Source: Flavobacteriales bacterium (GTDB taxonomy: Bacteria; Bacteroidota; Bacteroidia; Flavobacteriales_F; PHOS-HE28). Taken from it: a DNA stretch of 64,000 bases. Shown piece after piece: positions 52,660-61,373 of the stretch. Below the pieces are notes generated by a model, which had not been told where the DNA came from, did not search any database, and saw nothing but the letters and a program-made list of their open reading frames with translations. Positions within the stretch are counted from its first letter, which is position 1. The number at the start of each line of letters is the position of its first letter. The DNA lies in the NCBI GenBank assembly GCA_016704485.1, contig JADJAA010000002.1, forward strand, positions 1,178,001 through 1,242,000, written 5' to 3'. The position numbers were made by a program, and so were the translations under genes.

Positions 52660-53229
52660 ATGCGCATCTATCGTTTTCGGGTATTGATCGATCACCCTAC
52701 TGAGGCGTTCAGAGATATTGAGATCGGCTCCGAGCAGAACTTTCTAGATCTGCACACCGCCATCAAAGAAGCGTTTGGTTTCATCGGTCAGGAAATGGCG
52801 TGCTTCTATGTAAGCGATGAGGATTGGGGCAAAGGCCCGGAGATCCCGTTGGCCGACCTTGGTTTTGCTGAGGAAGGAACCGTTCCAGCTTTGATGAAGG
52901 AAGTGTACATCAGCGATCACATGCGCAGCACATCGCAACGCTTCATTTACGCTTACGACTTCCTACACATGTGGATGTTCATGGTGGAACTCATCGGTGC
53001 TAGTGACCCTGATGCGACATTGACCTATCCGCGTGTTGTGCTCAGCATGAAAGAGGCTCCTGACGAACACAGCAAGGAAGATGATCTTTCCGCTGGCATT
53101 CTTGCAGAAGACCCCTACGACCTAGGCGATGAGGAGCACGGCATGGACGATGATGATCAATACGGTGATGACGATCATGACGAGTTCGGTCACGGTAACA
53201 TCGATGATCTCGGTGAGGAGTACCGATGA
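52660..53229 (+). CDS. plasmid pRiA4b ORF-3-like family protein
   Basis: A 189-residue protein. The N-terminal ~130 residues match the pRiA4b ORF-3 / IS1096 TnpR-like fold (YRFRVLIDHPTEAFRDIEI, LHTAIKEAFGF, YVSDEDWGKGPEI, FIYAYDFLHMWMFMVEL). The last ~55 residues are very acidic with His (MDDDDQYGDDDHDEFGHGN), a possible metal- or RNA-mimicking tail. In Bacteroidota this gene sits directly before miaA, as here, with an ATGA overlap, so a link with tRNA modification is plausible. Function unknown. Confidence 0.85.
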   Translation: MRIYRFRVLIDHPTEAFRDIEIGSEQNFLDLHTAIKEAFGFIGQEMACFYVSDEDWGKGPEIPLADLGFAEEGTVPALMKEVYISDHMRSTSQRFIYAYDFLHMWMFMVELIGASDPDATLTYPRVVLSMKEAPDEHSKEDDLSAGILAEDPYDLGDEEHGMDDDDQYGDDDHDEFGHGNIDDLGEEYR

Positions 53230-54137
53230 CTTCAGATAAAGGCACCTTAGTGATCATCGGCGGGCCTACCGCAAGCGGAAAGACCAAGGCGGCAGTCCAA
53301 TTAGCGCAGCGTCTGGGCACCGAAGTGATCAGTGCCGACTCGCGGCAATTCTATGAGTCCATGCAGATCGGGACCGCTCGCCCGACTGAATCCGAATTGA
53401 ATGGTGTCAAGCACCATTTCCTTGGTCACTTGGAGATCGCCGAAACATGGAGCGCTGGATCTTTTGCGCGCGCCGCAGAACCCGTTCTTCAAGAGCTGAT
53501 CGCTACGAACGGCGTAGCAATTATCGTAGGTGGATCAGGTCTCTACATCGATGCGTTGATCAAAGGTCTGGACCCTTTGCCGCTCGGCGATCACAAGATC
53601 CGAGAACAACTACAGGAACGCTACCGGACAGACGGATCAGAACCGCTGTTGAACGAGCTGAAAGAACGTGATCCAGCGACTTGGGAACGCATCGACAAGG
53701 CAAATCCGCACCGCGTAATACGGGCATTGGAAGTTTGCATTGCGAGCGGGAGGCCATTCAGTGAACAACGCACCACTCCTCAGGACAGAACGGATATTCG
53801 TATCGTGCGCATAGCCATGCATATGCCACGTGAGCAATTATACGAGCGGATCGATCAGCGCGTAGATGCGATGATCGCGAGCGGTCTGTTGGGAGAAGCA
53901 AGGGCTCTAATTCCATACAAGGCACACAATGCTCTGCGCACTGTAGGTTATCGCGAACTCTTCGATCATTTCGCGGGCAATACCACTTTGGATGAAGCCA
54001 TCGCGTTGATCAAACAACACACGCGCAACTACGCCAAACGCCAAATGACCTGGTTGCACAGGGATACGAGTTGGAGGTTTGTATCACCAAGCGATCCAAG
54101 CGAACTCATTCAACTCGTTGATGGTTTGATACGATAA
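53226..54137 (+). CDS. miaA: tRNA dimethylallyltransferase
   Basis: MiaA transfers a dimethylallyl group to N6 of A37 in tRNAs that read codons starting with U. The 303-residue protein has the P-loop IIGGPTASGKTKAAVQLAQ, EVISADSRQFYESMQIGTA, VGGSGLYIDALIKG, RVIRALEV and the ending YAKRQMTWLHRD. The ATG overlaps the stop of the preceding gene (ATGA), so both are translated together. Confidence 0.98.
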   Translation: MTSDKGTLVIIGGPTASGKTKAAVQLAQRLGTEVISADSRQFYESMQIGTARPTESELNGVKHHFLGHLEIAETWSAGSFARAAEPVLQELIATNGVAIIVGGSGLYIDALIKGLDPLPLGDHKIREQLQERYRTDGSEPLLNELKERDPATWERIDKANPHRVIRALEVCIASGRPFSEQRTTPQDRTDIRIVRIAMHMPREQLYERIDQRVDAMIASGLLGEARALIPYKAHNALRTVGYRELFDHFAGNTTLDEAIALIKQHTRNYAKRQMTWLHRDTSWRFVSPSDPSELIQLVDGLIR

Positions 54138-54192
54138 CGACCTGGAAGAATATAGCAAGTCGAATTACCACGTACAGAACTTTTGTGTTGAT

Positions 54193-55467
54193 CTACGTCA
54201 CTTCGAATCCGACCAACAGTACATCGTCGATCTGTTCACCCTTTCCTAACCACATTCTGAAATTGTCAGAGATGGCCTGATACTGGTCATCTAGTGTGAG
54301 GGTTGATGTTAGCACAAGCCATTCCTTCAGGCCGCTGGATTTCAATTTCTTCCCTTGCGGACCACCGAATTGGTCCTGTAGACCATCAGAACAAATGAAA
54401 AGACGATCGCCAAGTTGCAATTGGATTGTTCCGCTACTGAACGACCCCAGATCACCTGAGTGTGGCCCGACGGGCATCCGGTCTCCTTTATGTTCTGTCA
54501 ATTCGCCGTTACGCACAACATAGAGCGGTGCATATCCTCCCGAGTAGTACATGTATTTTGTTTTCGGATCATAACGCAGTACTGCTGCATTCATACCGTC
54601 GTGACCCGCTTCGCCACCGTCCTTGCTCAGGGCTTGGATCATCCCCGAACGCACCGCATCAAGGATCGCTCCGGTGTCCTTTACCTTTTTCTTAAGTACG
54701 ACATCATTGAACAGCGTAGCTCCGATCAACGTCAGCAACGCTCCGGGCACCCCGTGGCCAGTACAATCCGCAGCCACTAGCACCACTGCCCCATCCTGCT
54801 CCGCAAACCAATAAAGATCACCACTAACGATATCCTTTGGCCGGAACAGAATGAACGATTCCGGAAGCAGCGTTTGCAATCGCTCTGCCTCGGGTAGCAC
54901 TGCTCGCTGGATCCTTTGGGCATAACGAATACTGGAGAGCAACTGAATGTTCTGTTCGCGAACAATTGTTTGCTGTTCCTCAACCGCATTCTGCAATTTG
55001 AGTCGTTCGCGTATGTCCCGTGCGTAAAGGATCACAGCAGGTTCACCTTGATAAGAGGAAACGCGTGTGCTACTTTCCACCGGGATCACTTCCGCTTTGG
55101 AAGACAACAATGGAATGTCTGAATAGATATTGCCCTTCTTTTCCCAAGCATCCGCAATACGATCCGCGCTGCGATGAAGGAATTCCTTAGGATGCAGATC
55201 GAATATGGTAAGCGTCGTCAGTTCGTTCGTGGGAATTCCGATCAACTCCGATGCTTTCGCGTTCGCCAGATGGATCTTTCCACTCACGAAGTTGATCACG
55301 AATAAGGCATCGTTGCTTGCTTCCAGAATGCTTAGAAAACTATCACGATCATGAACCGCAGTGCTATGAACTCCTTGCAAGCGGTTGTAGGCCACGGATA
55401 TACCAATTGCCACCATTAGAAGCAGTACCGCAACGGCCATTACAGCGAGTCCAATATTCAAGTCCAT
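54193..55467 (-). CDS. PAS-domain PP2C (SpoIIE) serine phosphatase
   Basis: A 424-residue signalling protein. One N-terminal membrane helix (LAVMAVAVLLLMVAIGISVAY) is followed by a PAS domain (residues ~38-150: FLSILEASNDALFVINFVSGKIHLANAKASELIG), a short coiled coil (VEEQQTIVREQNIQLLSSIRYAQ), and a SpoIIE phosphatase domain with SGDLYWFAEQDGAVVLVAADCTGHGVPGALLTLIG, AVLRYDPKTKYMYYSGGYAPLYVVRNG and FICSDGLQDQFGGPQGKK. Such proteins regulate sigma-factor or stress cascades. It overlaps the upstream redoxin gene by 10 bases. Confidence 0.9.
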   Translation of the reverse strand: MDLNIGLAVMAVAVLLLMVAIGISVAYNRLQGVHSTAVHDRDSFLSILEASNDALFVINFVSGKIHLANAKASELIGIPTNELTTLTIFDLHPKEFLHRSADRIADAWEKKGNIYSDIPLLSSKAEVIPVESSTRVSSYQGEPAVILYARDIRERLKLQNAVEEQQTIVREQNIQLLSSIRYAQRIQRAVLPEAERLQTLLPESFILFRPKDIVSGDLYWFAEQDGAVVLVAADCTGHGVPGALLTLIGATLFNDVVLKKKVKDTGAILDAVRSGMIQALSKDGGEAGHDGMNAAVLRYDPKTKYMYYSGGYAPLYVVRNGELTEHKGDRMPVGPHSGDLGSFSSGTIQLQLGDRLFICSDGLQDQFGGPQGKKLKSSGLKEWLVLTSTLTLDDQYQAISDNFRMWLGKGEQIDDVLLVGFEVT

Positions 55468-56465
55468 GCAAGATGGGGATCGGGTTGTATGCCCTCCAAC
55501 ACACCAAAGATCAGCTCGGGGTCAAGGAATTCACCAACCCGGTCAGGCCGTGATGCGTATCGTACGATGCCGTTCGCATCCACTAAGAACGATGCTGGCA
55601 GCGGCATACCTTTCGCATAGTCCACCATGGGTTCGATCAATGGGTTACTGTAGACCACACCATATTGACCGGAAACTTCTTGCTTGTCATCAGAAAGCAT
55701 GCGGTATCCGACACCGATCCGCTGGACCATATCCAGATTCACGGAAATATCATCCGGTCCGATACCGAGGACAAGAACACCTTTTTCCTTGAAGCGCTTA
55801 TGGTTTCGTTCGTACGTGCGCAGCATCATGTGGCATCCGGGGCACCAATCGCCACGAACAAAGATCAATAATACTGGGTGTTTACCGTGGAAGTCCGACA
55901 ATCGGAACAGATCCCCATTCTGATCGGGAAGTTCGAAATCCGGTGCAGGTTTACCCACTTGCATCCTGTAGCCACCACGTGTTAATTCTTTCATGTGCTT
56001 GGCATCCTGCACATAACTGATGGTCAGGCCAACAGCGGCGATCAAGGGAATTACGGGTAGTAACCATAGGTCCCAAATGAACGGTTTGTTCCAAATAGCC
56101 AGAACAAAAAGAAAAACGGCTACCGCTGACTTTCCGGTATCTACCCATAGCAGGTCAACGTACGTAAAAAACCGCATGAAACGCTGGCGAACAATTGTTG
56201 CCGAAGCTGCAAACAGCATAGAGAACGTAAGCAATGGCCAAGACTGGAAATGAAGGTCCAGCACAATGCCCAGCGCTGCACCACTGATCAACAACAATGC
56301 GAACTGATAATTGCTAGTGTACTTCTGGAACTCTAGCAACGCGAAGCCATACGCCAAAAAGAACATTAACTCGGCCAAGCTTGCATAGCCTAAAGCCAAC
56401 GGTATGGCCGAGGCAATAAGCAGGATGTATCCCAGGACCGTTAGAGGATGGAGCCTTCTGAACAT
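55458..56465 (-). CDS. membrane protein with redoxin (peroxiredoxin-like) domain
   Basis: A 335-residue protein. About five membrane helices (residues ~10-150) lead to an AhpC/TSA-like domain from about residue 175: KPAPDFELPDQNGDLFRLSDFHGKHPVLLIFVRGDWCPGCHMMLRTY, with WCPGC as redox centre, then LVLGIGPDDIS and ASFLVDANGIVRYA. It probably reduces peroxides or thiols at the inner membrane, with the redox domain facing one side. ATG at 56465 gives MFRRLHPL; an upstream frame start at 56504 is less likely. It is translationally linked to the SpoIIE gene. Confidence 0.87.
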   Translation of the reverse strand: MFRRLHPLTVLGYILLIASAIPLALGYASLAELMFFLAYGFALLEFQKYTSNYQFALLLISGAALGIVLDLHFQSWPLLTFSMLFAASATIVRQRFMRFFTYVDLLWVDTGKSAVAVFLFVLAIWNKPFIWDLWLLPVIPLIAAVGLTISYVQDAKHMKELTRGGYRMQVGKPAPDFELPDQNGDLFRLSDFHGKHPVLLIFVRGDWCPGCHMMLRTYERNHKRFKEKGVLVLGIGPDDISVNLDMVQRIGVGYRMLSDDKQEVSGQYGVVYSNPLIEPMVDYAKGMPLPASFLVDANGIVRYASRPDRVGEFLDPELIFGVLEGIQPDPHLAWT

Positions 56466-56843
56466 GGAATGCAGGTATACGGGAAATGGCCTCGATTGTT
56501 CCACACTGAAAGGACAATACCACGATCATGCGATCACGGCACACACACTCCCTTATTACCTCCGCCGCCCCGACTTTAGACAACAGGCCGGGCCGTTCAA
56601 TTTCAGCACGCTCAGTACTAAGGCATATGAATATGCGAACATCTTAATGCTTCGCGAAGCCTCTTTCCCAGCTTTGTTGATCGTTATCTGTGGCTTGTTG
56701 CCAGTGTATATATTTTGGACCTAATTATGGATCGCCCGAATAAGATCAGACCTAAAGAGGCTCAGTGATCGGCTAAGTAGATCTGGCGCCATTATTTTGA
56801 TACCGAGAGATCATCCTTACCTTGGAATTAAATTCTCTCCAAA
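56466..56843. other. divergent intergenic region, 378 bases
   Basis: Between the redoxin gene (minus) and the ferredoxin-like gene (plus). TACCTTGG at 56818-56825 is a weak promoter-like box before the latter. A 106-codon plus-strand frame (56404-56724) lies largely across the reverse-strand start and has no protein character. Nothing else was recognised. Confidence 0.45.
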
Positions 56844-57071
56844 ATGGCTGACTTCAAAACCGAATACCCCAATGGTGACCTGCGCGTCGTATGGCAACCC
56901 GGGAAATGTGCTCATTCCGGTGTTTGCGTAAAGATGTTGCCCAACGTCTATGACCCAAAGGCAAGACCTTGGATCAAAGCCGAGAACGCAACGATCGAAG
57001 AATTGAAGGACCAGGTCGATAAATGTCCGTCCGGTGCTTTGAGCTACTACACGACCGACGGCAAAAGTTGA
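56844..57071 (+). CDS. (4Fe-4S) mono-cluster domain protein (Fer4_19)
   Basis: A 75-residue ferredoxin-like protein with a single cluster motif: WQPGKCAHSGVCVKMLPNVYDPKARPW, then VDKCPSGALSYYTTDGKS. The Cys pattern C-x5-C plus a distant CP matches the Fer4_19/DUF1271 family, an electron carrier or small redox protein. It lies divergently from the redoxin gene, with an S9 peptidase gene following after 211 bases. Confidence 0.9.
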   Translation: MADFKTEYPNGDLRVVWQPGKCAHSGVCVKMLPNVYDPKARPWIKAENATIEELKDQVDKCPSGALSYYTTDGKS

Positions 57072-57282
57072 GCCCTTGAATTGCACATGAGCCATGGGTC
57101 CGGCAAGACCTGCTGGACGAAGTTCCCTGACCCTATCGCTCCACTGAACGTGGCTCCTATCTGACCGATCTTGCATCTGACACCGAGCAACAGGGAGAAC
57201 ATACCCCTGAACATCACCAAGTATTACGGCCAAGATCAATACGGATGAGCGATATTCGCGAACCGAAAACGAGATCCATACC

Positions 57283-59454
57283 ATGCTTCGACCAACCATC
57301 CTTCTAGTTTGTACACTAGCGTTGCTCAGTTCCTGCAGCACTAGCGAATCAAATACGGCTACGACCGATACCGCACAAGCCGGTCCGGTCGCCAAGAAGA
57401 TTGCACACGAAATGCAGGAGCACGGTAAGGTTCGTACCGATGATTATTTCTGGATGCGCTTAACGGATGAACAGAAAGAAGCCACCACACCGGACGCACA
57501 AACACAGGATGTACTGGACTATTTGAATGCCGAGAACGCATATCAAAAAGAAGTACTAGCGCATACCGATACGCTACAGAAAGAACTGTTCGATGAGATC
57601 GTTTCGCGGATCAAACAAGATGACAGCTCAGTGCCCTACAAGTTGAATGGTTACCTCTATTACGATCGCTTCGAAACCGGGCAGGATTACCCGCTTTATT
57701 GTCGCAAACAAGGCAGCGAAAAAGGGAAAGAGGAGATCATGCTCAACGTGCCAGAGCTCGCGAGAGGCCATGCCTATTACCAAGTAGGTGGTCAAGACGT
57801 AAGCACCAATACGCAATTACTGGGCTATGCGGTGGATACTGTTTCGCGGCGCCAATACACGGTCTTTTTCAAGGATCTGAAATCGGGTGCAGAACTACCG
57901 GACCAACTCACTGGAGTAGATGGAGGCGTGACCTGGGCGAATGATAACACAACAGTTTTCTACACCGTTCAGGACACTGTAACGCTGCGTTCATACCGGA
58001 TCTACAAACACACGTTGGGTACACCACAATCCGCGGATGGTCTGGTCTACGAAGAGGCCGATGAAACCTTCGGCACATACGTTTATAAGACGAAGTCGGA
58101 GAAATACATCGTTATCGCATCGAGAGAAACCCTTACCAGTGAATACAGAGTTCTTGAAGCAAATAACCCGAACGGAGAGTTCCGGATCATTCAGCCTCGC
58201 GTGGTTGGACTGGAATATAACATTGATCATTTCGGTGATCATTTCTTCATCCGCACGAACATGGATGCGACCAACTTCAAACTCATGCGCACTCCGGTAA
58301 ATGCTACGACCAAGGAGAATTGGACCGATGTGATCCCACACAGAAGTGATGTTCTTCTATCGGACGTAGAGCTTTTCAAGGACTATCTGGTACTGAGCGA
58401 ACGTAAGAACGGCTTGCTCCAGATCCGCATGAAACGGTGGGATAATACCTCCGATACCTACATGGAATTCAATGACCCCACGTATGCAGCATACGTATCA
58501 TTCAATCCAGAGATCAACACGAACGAATTGCGCTATTACTACACGAGCATGACCACACCGGGCACCACGTATGCCTACGATATGAAGACCGCAAAGCGCA
58601 CGCTGTTGAAGCAACAGGAAGTGCTGGGCGGCAAATTCGATCCAGCCAATTACGCAAGTGAGCGATTGTTCGCGACCGCAACGGATGGCACCAAAGTGCC
58701 TATCAGCATCGTTTACCGCAAAGGCATGGAACGGAATGGAAAGAATCCACTCCTTCTCTACGGCTATGGTTCGTATGGCGCCAGTATGGATGCAAGTTTC
58801 AGTTCAACAAGGCTCAGCCTTTTGGACCGTGGATTCGTGTATGCGATCGCACACATTCGCGGAGGTCAAGAGATGGGCAGACATTGGTATGAGGACGGAA
58901 AATTGCTCACTAAGAAGAACACGTTCACGGACTTCATCGATTGCGGCAAGTTCTTGGTGAAAGAAGGCATTACATCACCTGAACACCTCTATTGCCATGG
59001 CGGCAGCGCAGGTGGGTTGCTCGTAGGCGCGGTGGTGAATATGGCCCCGGATCTCTTTCATGGCGGTGTAGCCGAAGTACCTTTCGTGGATGTAGTAAGC
59101 ACCATGTGGGATGAAAGCATTCCGCTAACGACTGGTGAATTCAACGAATGGGGCAATCCGCAGGACGCGAAGTATTACGATTACATCCGATCCTATTCAC
59201 CGTATGACAATGTGGTTGCGCAGAACTATCCGAACATGCTTGTTACGACCGGATACTGGGACAGCCAAGTGCAATACTGGGAACCTGCCAAGTGGGTCGC
59301 GAAACTGCGTGCGACCAAGACCGGCGATCAAAAACTGATCATGTACTGCAACATGGATGTTGGTCATGGCGGAGCATCCGGACGGTTCGAATCGTACAAG
59401 AAAGTCGCGCTGGTCTATGCGTTCCTGCTCGATCTGGAAGGCATCACTAAATGA
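57283..59454 (+). CDS. S9-family prolyl oligopeptidase / oligopeptidase B lipoprotein
   Basis: A 723-residue serine peptidase. A lipoprotein signal (TILLVCTLALLSSC, Cys at about 18) is followed by the seven-bladed propeller (VRTDDYFWMRLTDEQ, NGYLYYDRFETGQDYPLYCRKQG) and the C-terminal alpha/beta hydrolase: LYGYGSYGASMDASFS, AIAHIRGGQEMGRHWYEDG, nucleophile Ser in CHGGSAGGLLVGAVVN, MLVTTGYWDSQVQYWEPAKW and catalytic His in DVGHGGASGR. The oligopeptidase B layout cuts peptides after basic residues. It should be a periplasmic or outer-membrane lipoprotein peptidase. Confidence 0.95.
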   Translation: MLRPTILLVCTLALLSSCSTSESNTATTDTAQAGPVAKKIAHEMQEHGKVRTDDYFWMRLTDEQKEATTPDAQTQDVLDYLNAENAYQKEVLAHTDTLQKELFDEIVSRIKQDDSSVPYKLNGYLYYDRFETGQDYPLYCRKQGSEKGKEEIMLNVPELARGHAYYQVGGQDVSTNTQLLGYAVDTVSRRQYTVFFKDLKSGAELPDQLTGVDGGVTWANDNTTVFYTVQDTVTLRSYRIYKHTLGTPQSADGLVYEEADETFGTYVYKTKSEKYIVIASRETLTSEYRVLEANNPNGEFRIIQPRVVGLEYNIDHFGDHFFIRTNMDATNFKLMRTPVNATTKENWTDVIPHRSDVLLSDVELFKDYLVLSERKNGLLQIRMKRWDNTSDTYMEFNDPTYAAYVSFNPEINTNELRYYYTSMTTPGTTYAYDMKTAKRTLLKQQEVLGGKFDPANYASERLFATATDGTKVPISIVYRKGMERNGKNPLLLYGYGSYGASMDASFSSTRLSLLDRGFVYAIAHIRGGQEMGRHWYEDGKLLTKKNTFTDFIDCGKFLVKEGITSPEHLYCHGGSAGGLLVGAVVNMAPDLFHGGVAEVPFVDVVSTMWDESIPLTTGEFNEWGNPQDAKYYDYIRSYSPYDNVVAQNYPNMLVTTGYWDSQVQYWEPAKWVAKLRATKTGDQKLIMYCNMDVGHGGASGRFESYKKVALVYAFLLDLEGITK

Positions 59455-59481
59455 GCTGCGCGATCTGACCGCGCACTTGAA

Positions 59482-60636
59482 ATGGCAATGACCACATTCG
59501 ATACACTCGGCTTATCCGCCCCCATTCTCGATGCTGTAAAAGCGGGCGGGTATGAGCAGCCAACACCCATTCAAGAGCGCGCGATACCTGCGATCCTCTT
59601 CGGCAAGGATCTATTGGGAATAGCTCCAACGGGATCGGGTAAAACATTGGCCTATGCATTGCCTGCTCTCCAACTATTGCTGGAAGGGAAATGGGAATTA
59701 TCGAACCGGCATGTTCCGATATTGTTCGTTGTTCCAACGCGCGAGTTGGCAGGACAAGTTGAAGAAGTGCTCCAAACGCTGGTGGCAACTCTAACGAACA
59801 AGATCAAAGTTGCGGCGGTATTCGGTGGTGTTTCCATCAATCCGCAAATGATCGGGATGCAAGGTGTGGATATTCTCATTGCAACGCCCGGCAGGCTATT
59901 GGACCTTATGGATCACAAAGCCGTTCATCTGGGATCCGTGAAATACTTGGTGCTGGACGAAGCCGATAAAATGCTCGATCTGGGCTTCCGCGAGGAAATG
60001 GATCGTGTGCTTGCGGCCTTACCAAAGAAGCGGCAGAACCTCTTGTTCTCGGCTACATTGAATGCTGCTGTGGATGCCATCACACAACTGGTATTGCACA
60101 AGCCAGAGGTGATCCAACTTACCGAAGAACCGCAGGAGGTCACCTTGATCCAGCAACGCGCATTCCGAGTGGACCAAGAAAAGAAAGGACCTTTCCTGCG
60201 CTACCTTATCCGGAGCATGGATATGCAGCAAGTGCTGATCTTCACAGCTTCGGGACACAGTGCGGACCATGTTGCGGACAAATTGAAAAAGCATGGCATT
60301 GATGCGGAATCCACGCATGGCAAAAAAAGCCAAGGTGCAAGGCAGAACGCATTAGCGGCATTCAAGAAAGGAACGCTGCGGGTGCTGGTAGCAACCGACC
60401 TTCTTTCCCGCGGAATAGACATCGACTCCCTACCCTACGTGATCAACTATGAGCTGCCACGTTCACCAAAGGATTACATACACCGCATCGGTAGAACTGG
60501 TCGAGCAGCGCAGGCAGGTGAAGCCATTTCGATCATCACGCCAGAGGACCAGCACCACTTCAAAGTGATCCAGAAGAAAATGAAGCAATGGGTAACCTTG
60601 GAGGGTACTGAGGACATTGATCTTTCAGGAGTTTGA
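59482..60636 (+). CDS. DEAD-box RNA helicase (RhlE-like)
   Basis: A 384-residue ATP-dependent RNA helicase. Motifs in order: Q motif GYEQPTPIQERAIP, I APTGSGKT, Ia PTREL, II DEAD (VLDEADKMLDLGF), III SAT, V ATDLLSRGIDID and VI HRIGRTGRAA. It lacks the long basic C-terminal tail of many RhlE/CsdA proteins, so it may act in RNA turnover or ribosome assembly with other factors. It lies 27 bases after the S9 peptidase stop. ATG at 59488 is an alternative start. Confidence 0.95.
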   Translation: MAMTTFDTLGLSAPILDAVKAGGYEQPTPIQERAIPAILFGKDLLGIAPTGSGKTLAYALPALQLLLEGKWELSNRHVPILFVVPTRELAGQVEEVLQTLVATLTNKIKVAAVFGGVSINPQMIGMQGVDILIATPGRLLDLMDHKAVHLGSVKYLVLDEADKMLDLGFREEMDRVLAALPKKRQNLLFSATLNAAVDAITQLVLHKPEVIQLTEEPQEVTLIQQRAFRVDQEKKGPFLRYLIRSMDMQQVLIFTASGHSADHVADKLKKHGIDAESTHGKKSQGARQNALAAFKKGTLRVLVATDLLSRGIDIDSLPYVINYELPRSPKDYIHRIGRTGRAAQAGEAISIITPEDQHHFKVIQKKMKQWVTLEGTEDIDLSGV

Positions 60637-60696
60637 GGTGAACACGTTTAGTTGAGCTATTTCATATCGATCAACGGGTCCACAACAAGAAAAAAA

Positions 60697-60810
60697 GGAC
60701 CGCAACGGCGCTACGACACAACGCAGCTCAATACGCACACCGTATTTACGCACGCCGCGACTACAGAGTCTCAAGCCAGTCCACGTCGCGTCGCTGCGCC
60801 GTTGCGGTTC
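60697..60810. repeat. 114-base element with long inverted ends
   Basis: The ends 60697-60723 and 60784-60810 are complementary at 22 of 27 positions, including a perfect 13-base core (ACCGCAACGGCGC, 60699-60711, with 60796-60808). The loop is about 60 bases. Read on the minus strand the hairpin is followed by a T run (the A run at 60689-60696). It may be a small MITE-like element or a structured RNA. Confidence 0.6.
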
Positions 60811-60869
60811 AATTCCATCTTTCGCAGCATTTGAACATGCTCGAGGTTCTCCACCTACCACAAGTCCCG

Positions 60870-60877
60870 TAAATTCG
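60870..60877 (+). promoter_or_regulatory. -7 box before the 54-residue gene
   Basis: TAAATTCG, 7 bases before the ATG at 60885. Confidence 0.4.
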
Positions 60878-60884
60878 CGGCCCA

Positions 60885-61049
60885 ATGCCGATCGCAGATC
60901 TTTTGCATATCGAAAACCTCACCTTCTCGCATGTCGAGCTAGCGGTCGTAAGTGATGTGTGGTTCAAATTGACCGTGGGCCATGGAAAGATAACGCGATT
61001 GGAATGTGCTGCTGTACTTCGTGAGGAATTGGGAATCAAAACCAGTTGA
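60885..61049 (+). CDS. possible small protein, 54 residues
   Basis: A short frame beginning ATG just after a TAAATTCG box and ending TGA 3 bases before the GTG of the TPR gene. The peptide (MPIADLLHIENLTFSHVELAVVS.., ending EELGIKTS) has plausible, non-repetitive composition. Position, promoter box and spacing suggest a genuine first gene of the TPR-SanA run. No family was recognised. Confidence 0.45.
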   Translation: MPIADLLHIENLTFSHVELAVVSDVWFKLTVGHGKITRLECAAVLREELGIKTS

Positions 61050-61052
61050 ACT

Positions 61053-61373
61053 GTGAGCGACCGATTGGCACAATTACAAGGCATGTTGGCTGAAGAGCCA
61101 GGCGACCTTTTCCTTCGGTATGCCATAGCCTTGGAATGGAAACGCTCCGGCAACATGGAACAAGCCATTACCGATCTTGAGTCGATCCTCACCGACGATC
61201 CGAAATACATACCTGGTTACTACCAATTGGCACTTCTCCAAGCAGACCTAGGCCGGATCGAGGATGCGAAACGCGCCTGTGAGGCAGGTATGATGCAGGG
61301 TTTGGTCACAGGTGATCGGAAGGCACGCGCAGAACTTCAAGAGCTTCTCAATTCCTTGGAAGACGCTGAATGA
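61053..61373 (+). CDS. small TPR-repeat protein
   Basis: A 106-residue protein made of tetratricopeptide-like helices (DLFLRYAIALEWKRSGNMEQAITDLESILTDDPKYIPGYYQLALLQADLGRIEDAKRACEAG). It starts with GTG at 61053 and overlaps the next gene by four bases (ATGA). Such proteins are widespread in Bacteroidota as small adaptors; the function is unknown. Confidence 0.85.
   Translation: MSDRLAQLQGMLAEEPGDLFLRYAIALEWKRSGNMEQAITDLESILTDDPKYIPGYYQLALLQADLGRIEDAKRACEAGMMQGLVTGDRKARAELQELLNSLEDAE

Noticed and set aside
56404..56724. 106-codon plus-strand frame
   Set aside because: It is antisense to the redoxin gene start, has no recognisable domain or start signal, and is best explained as chance.
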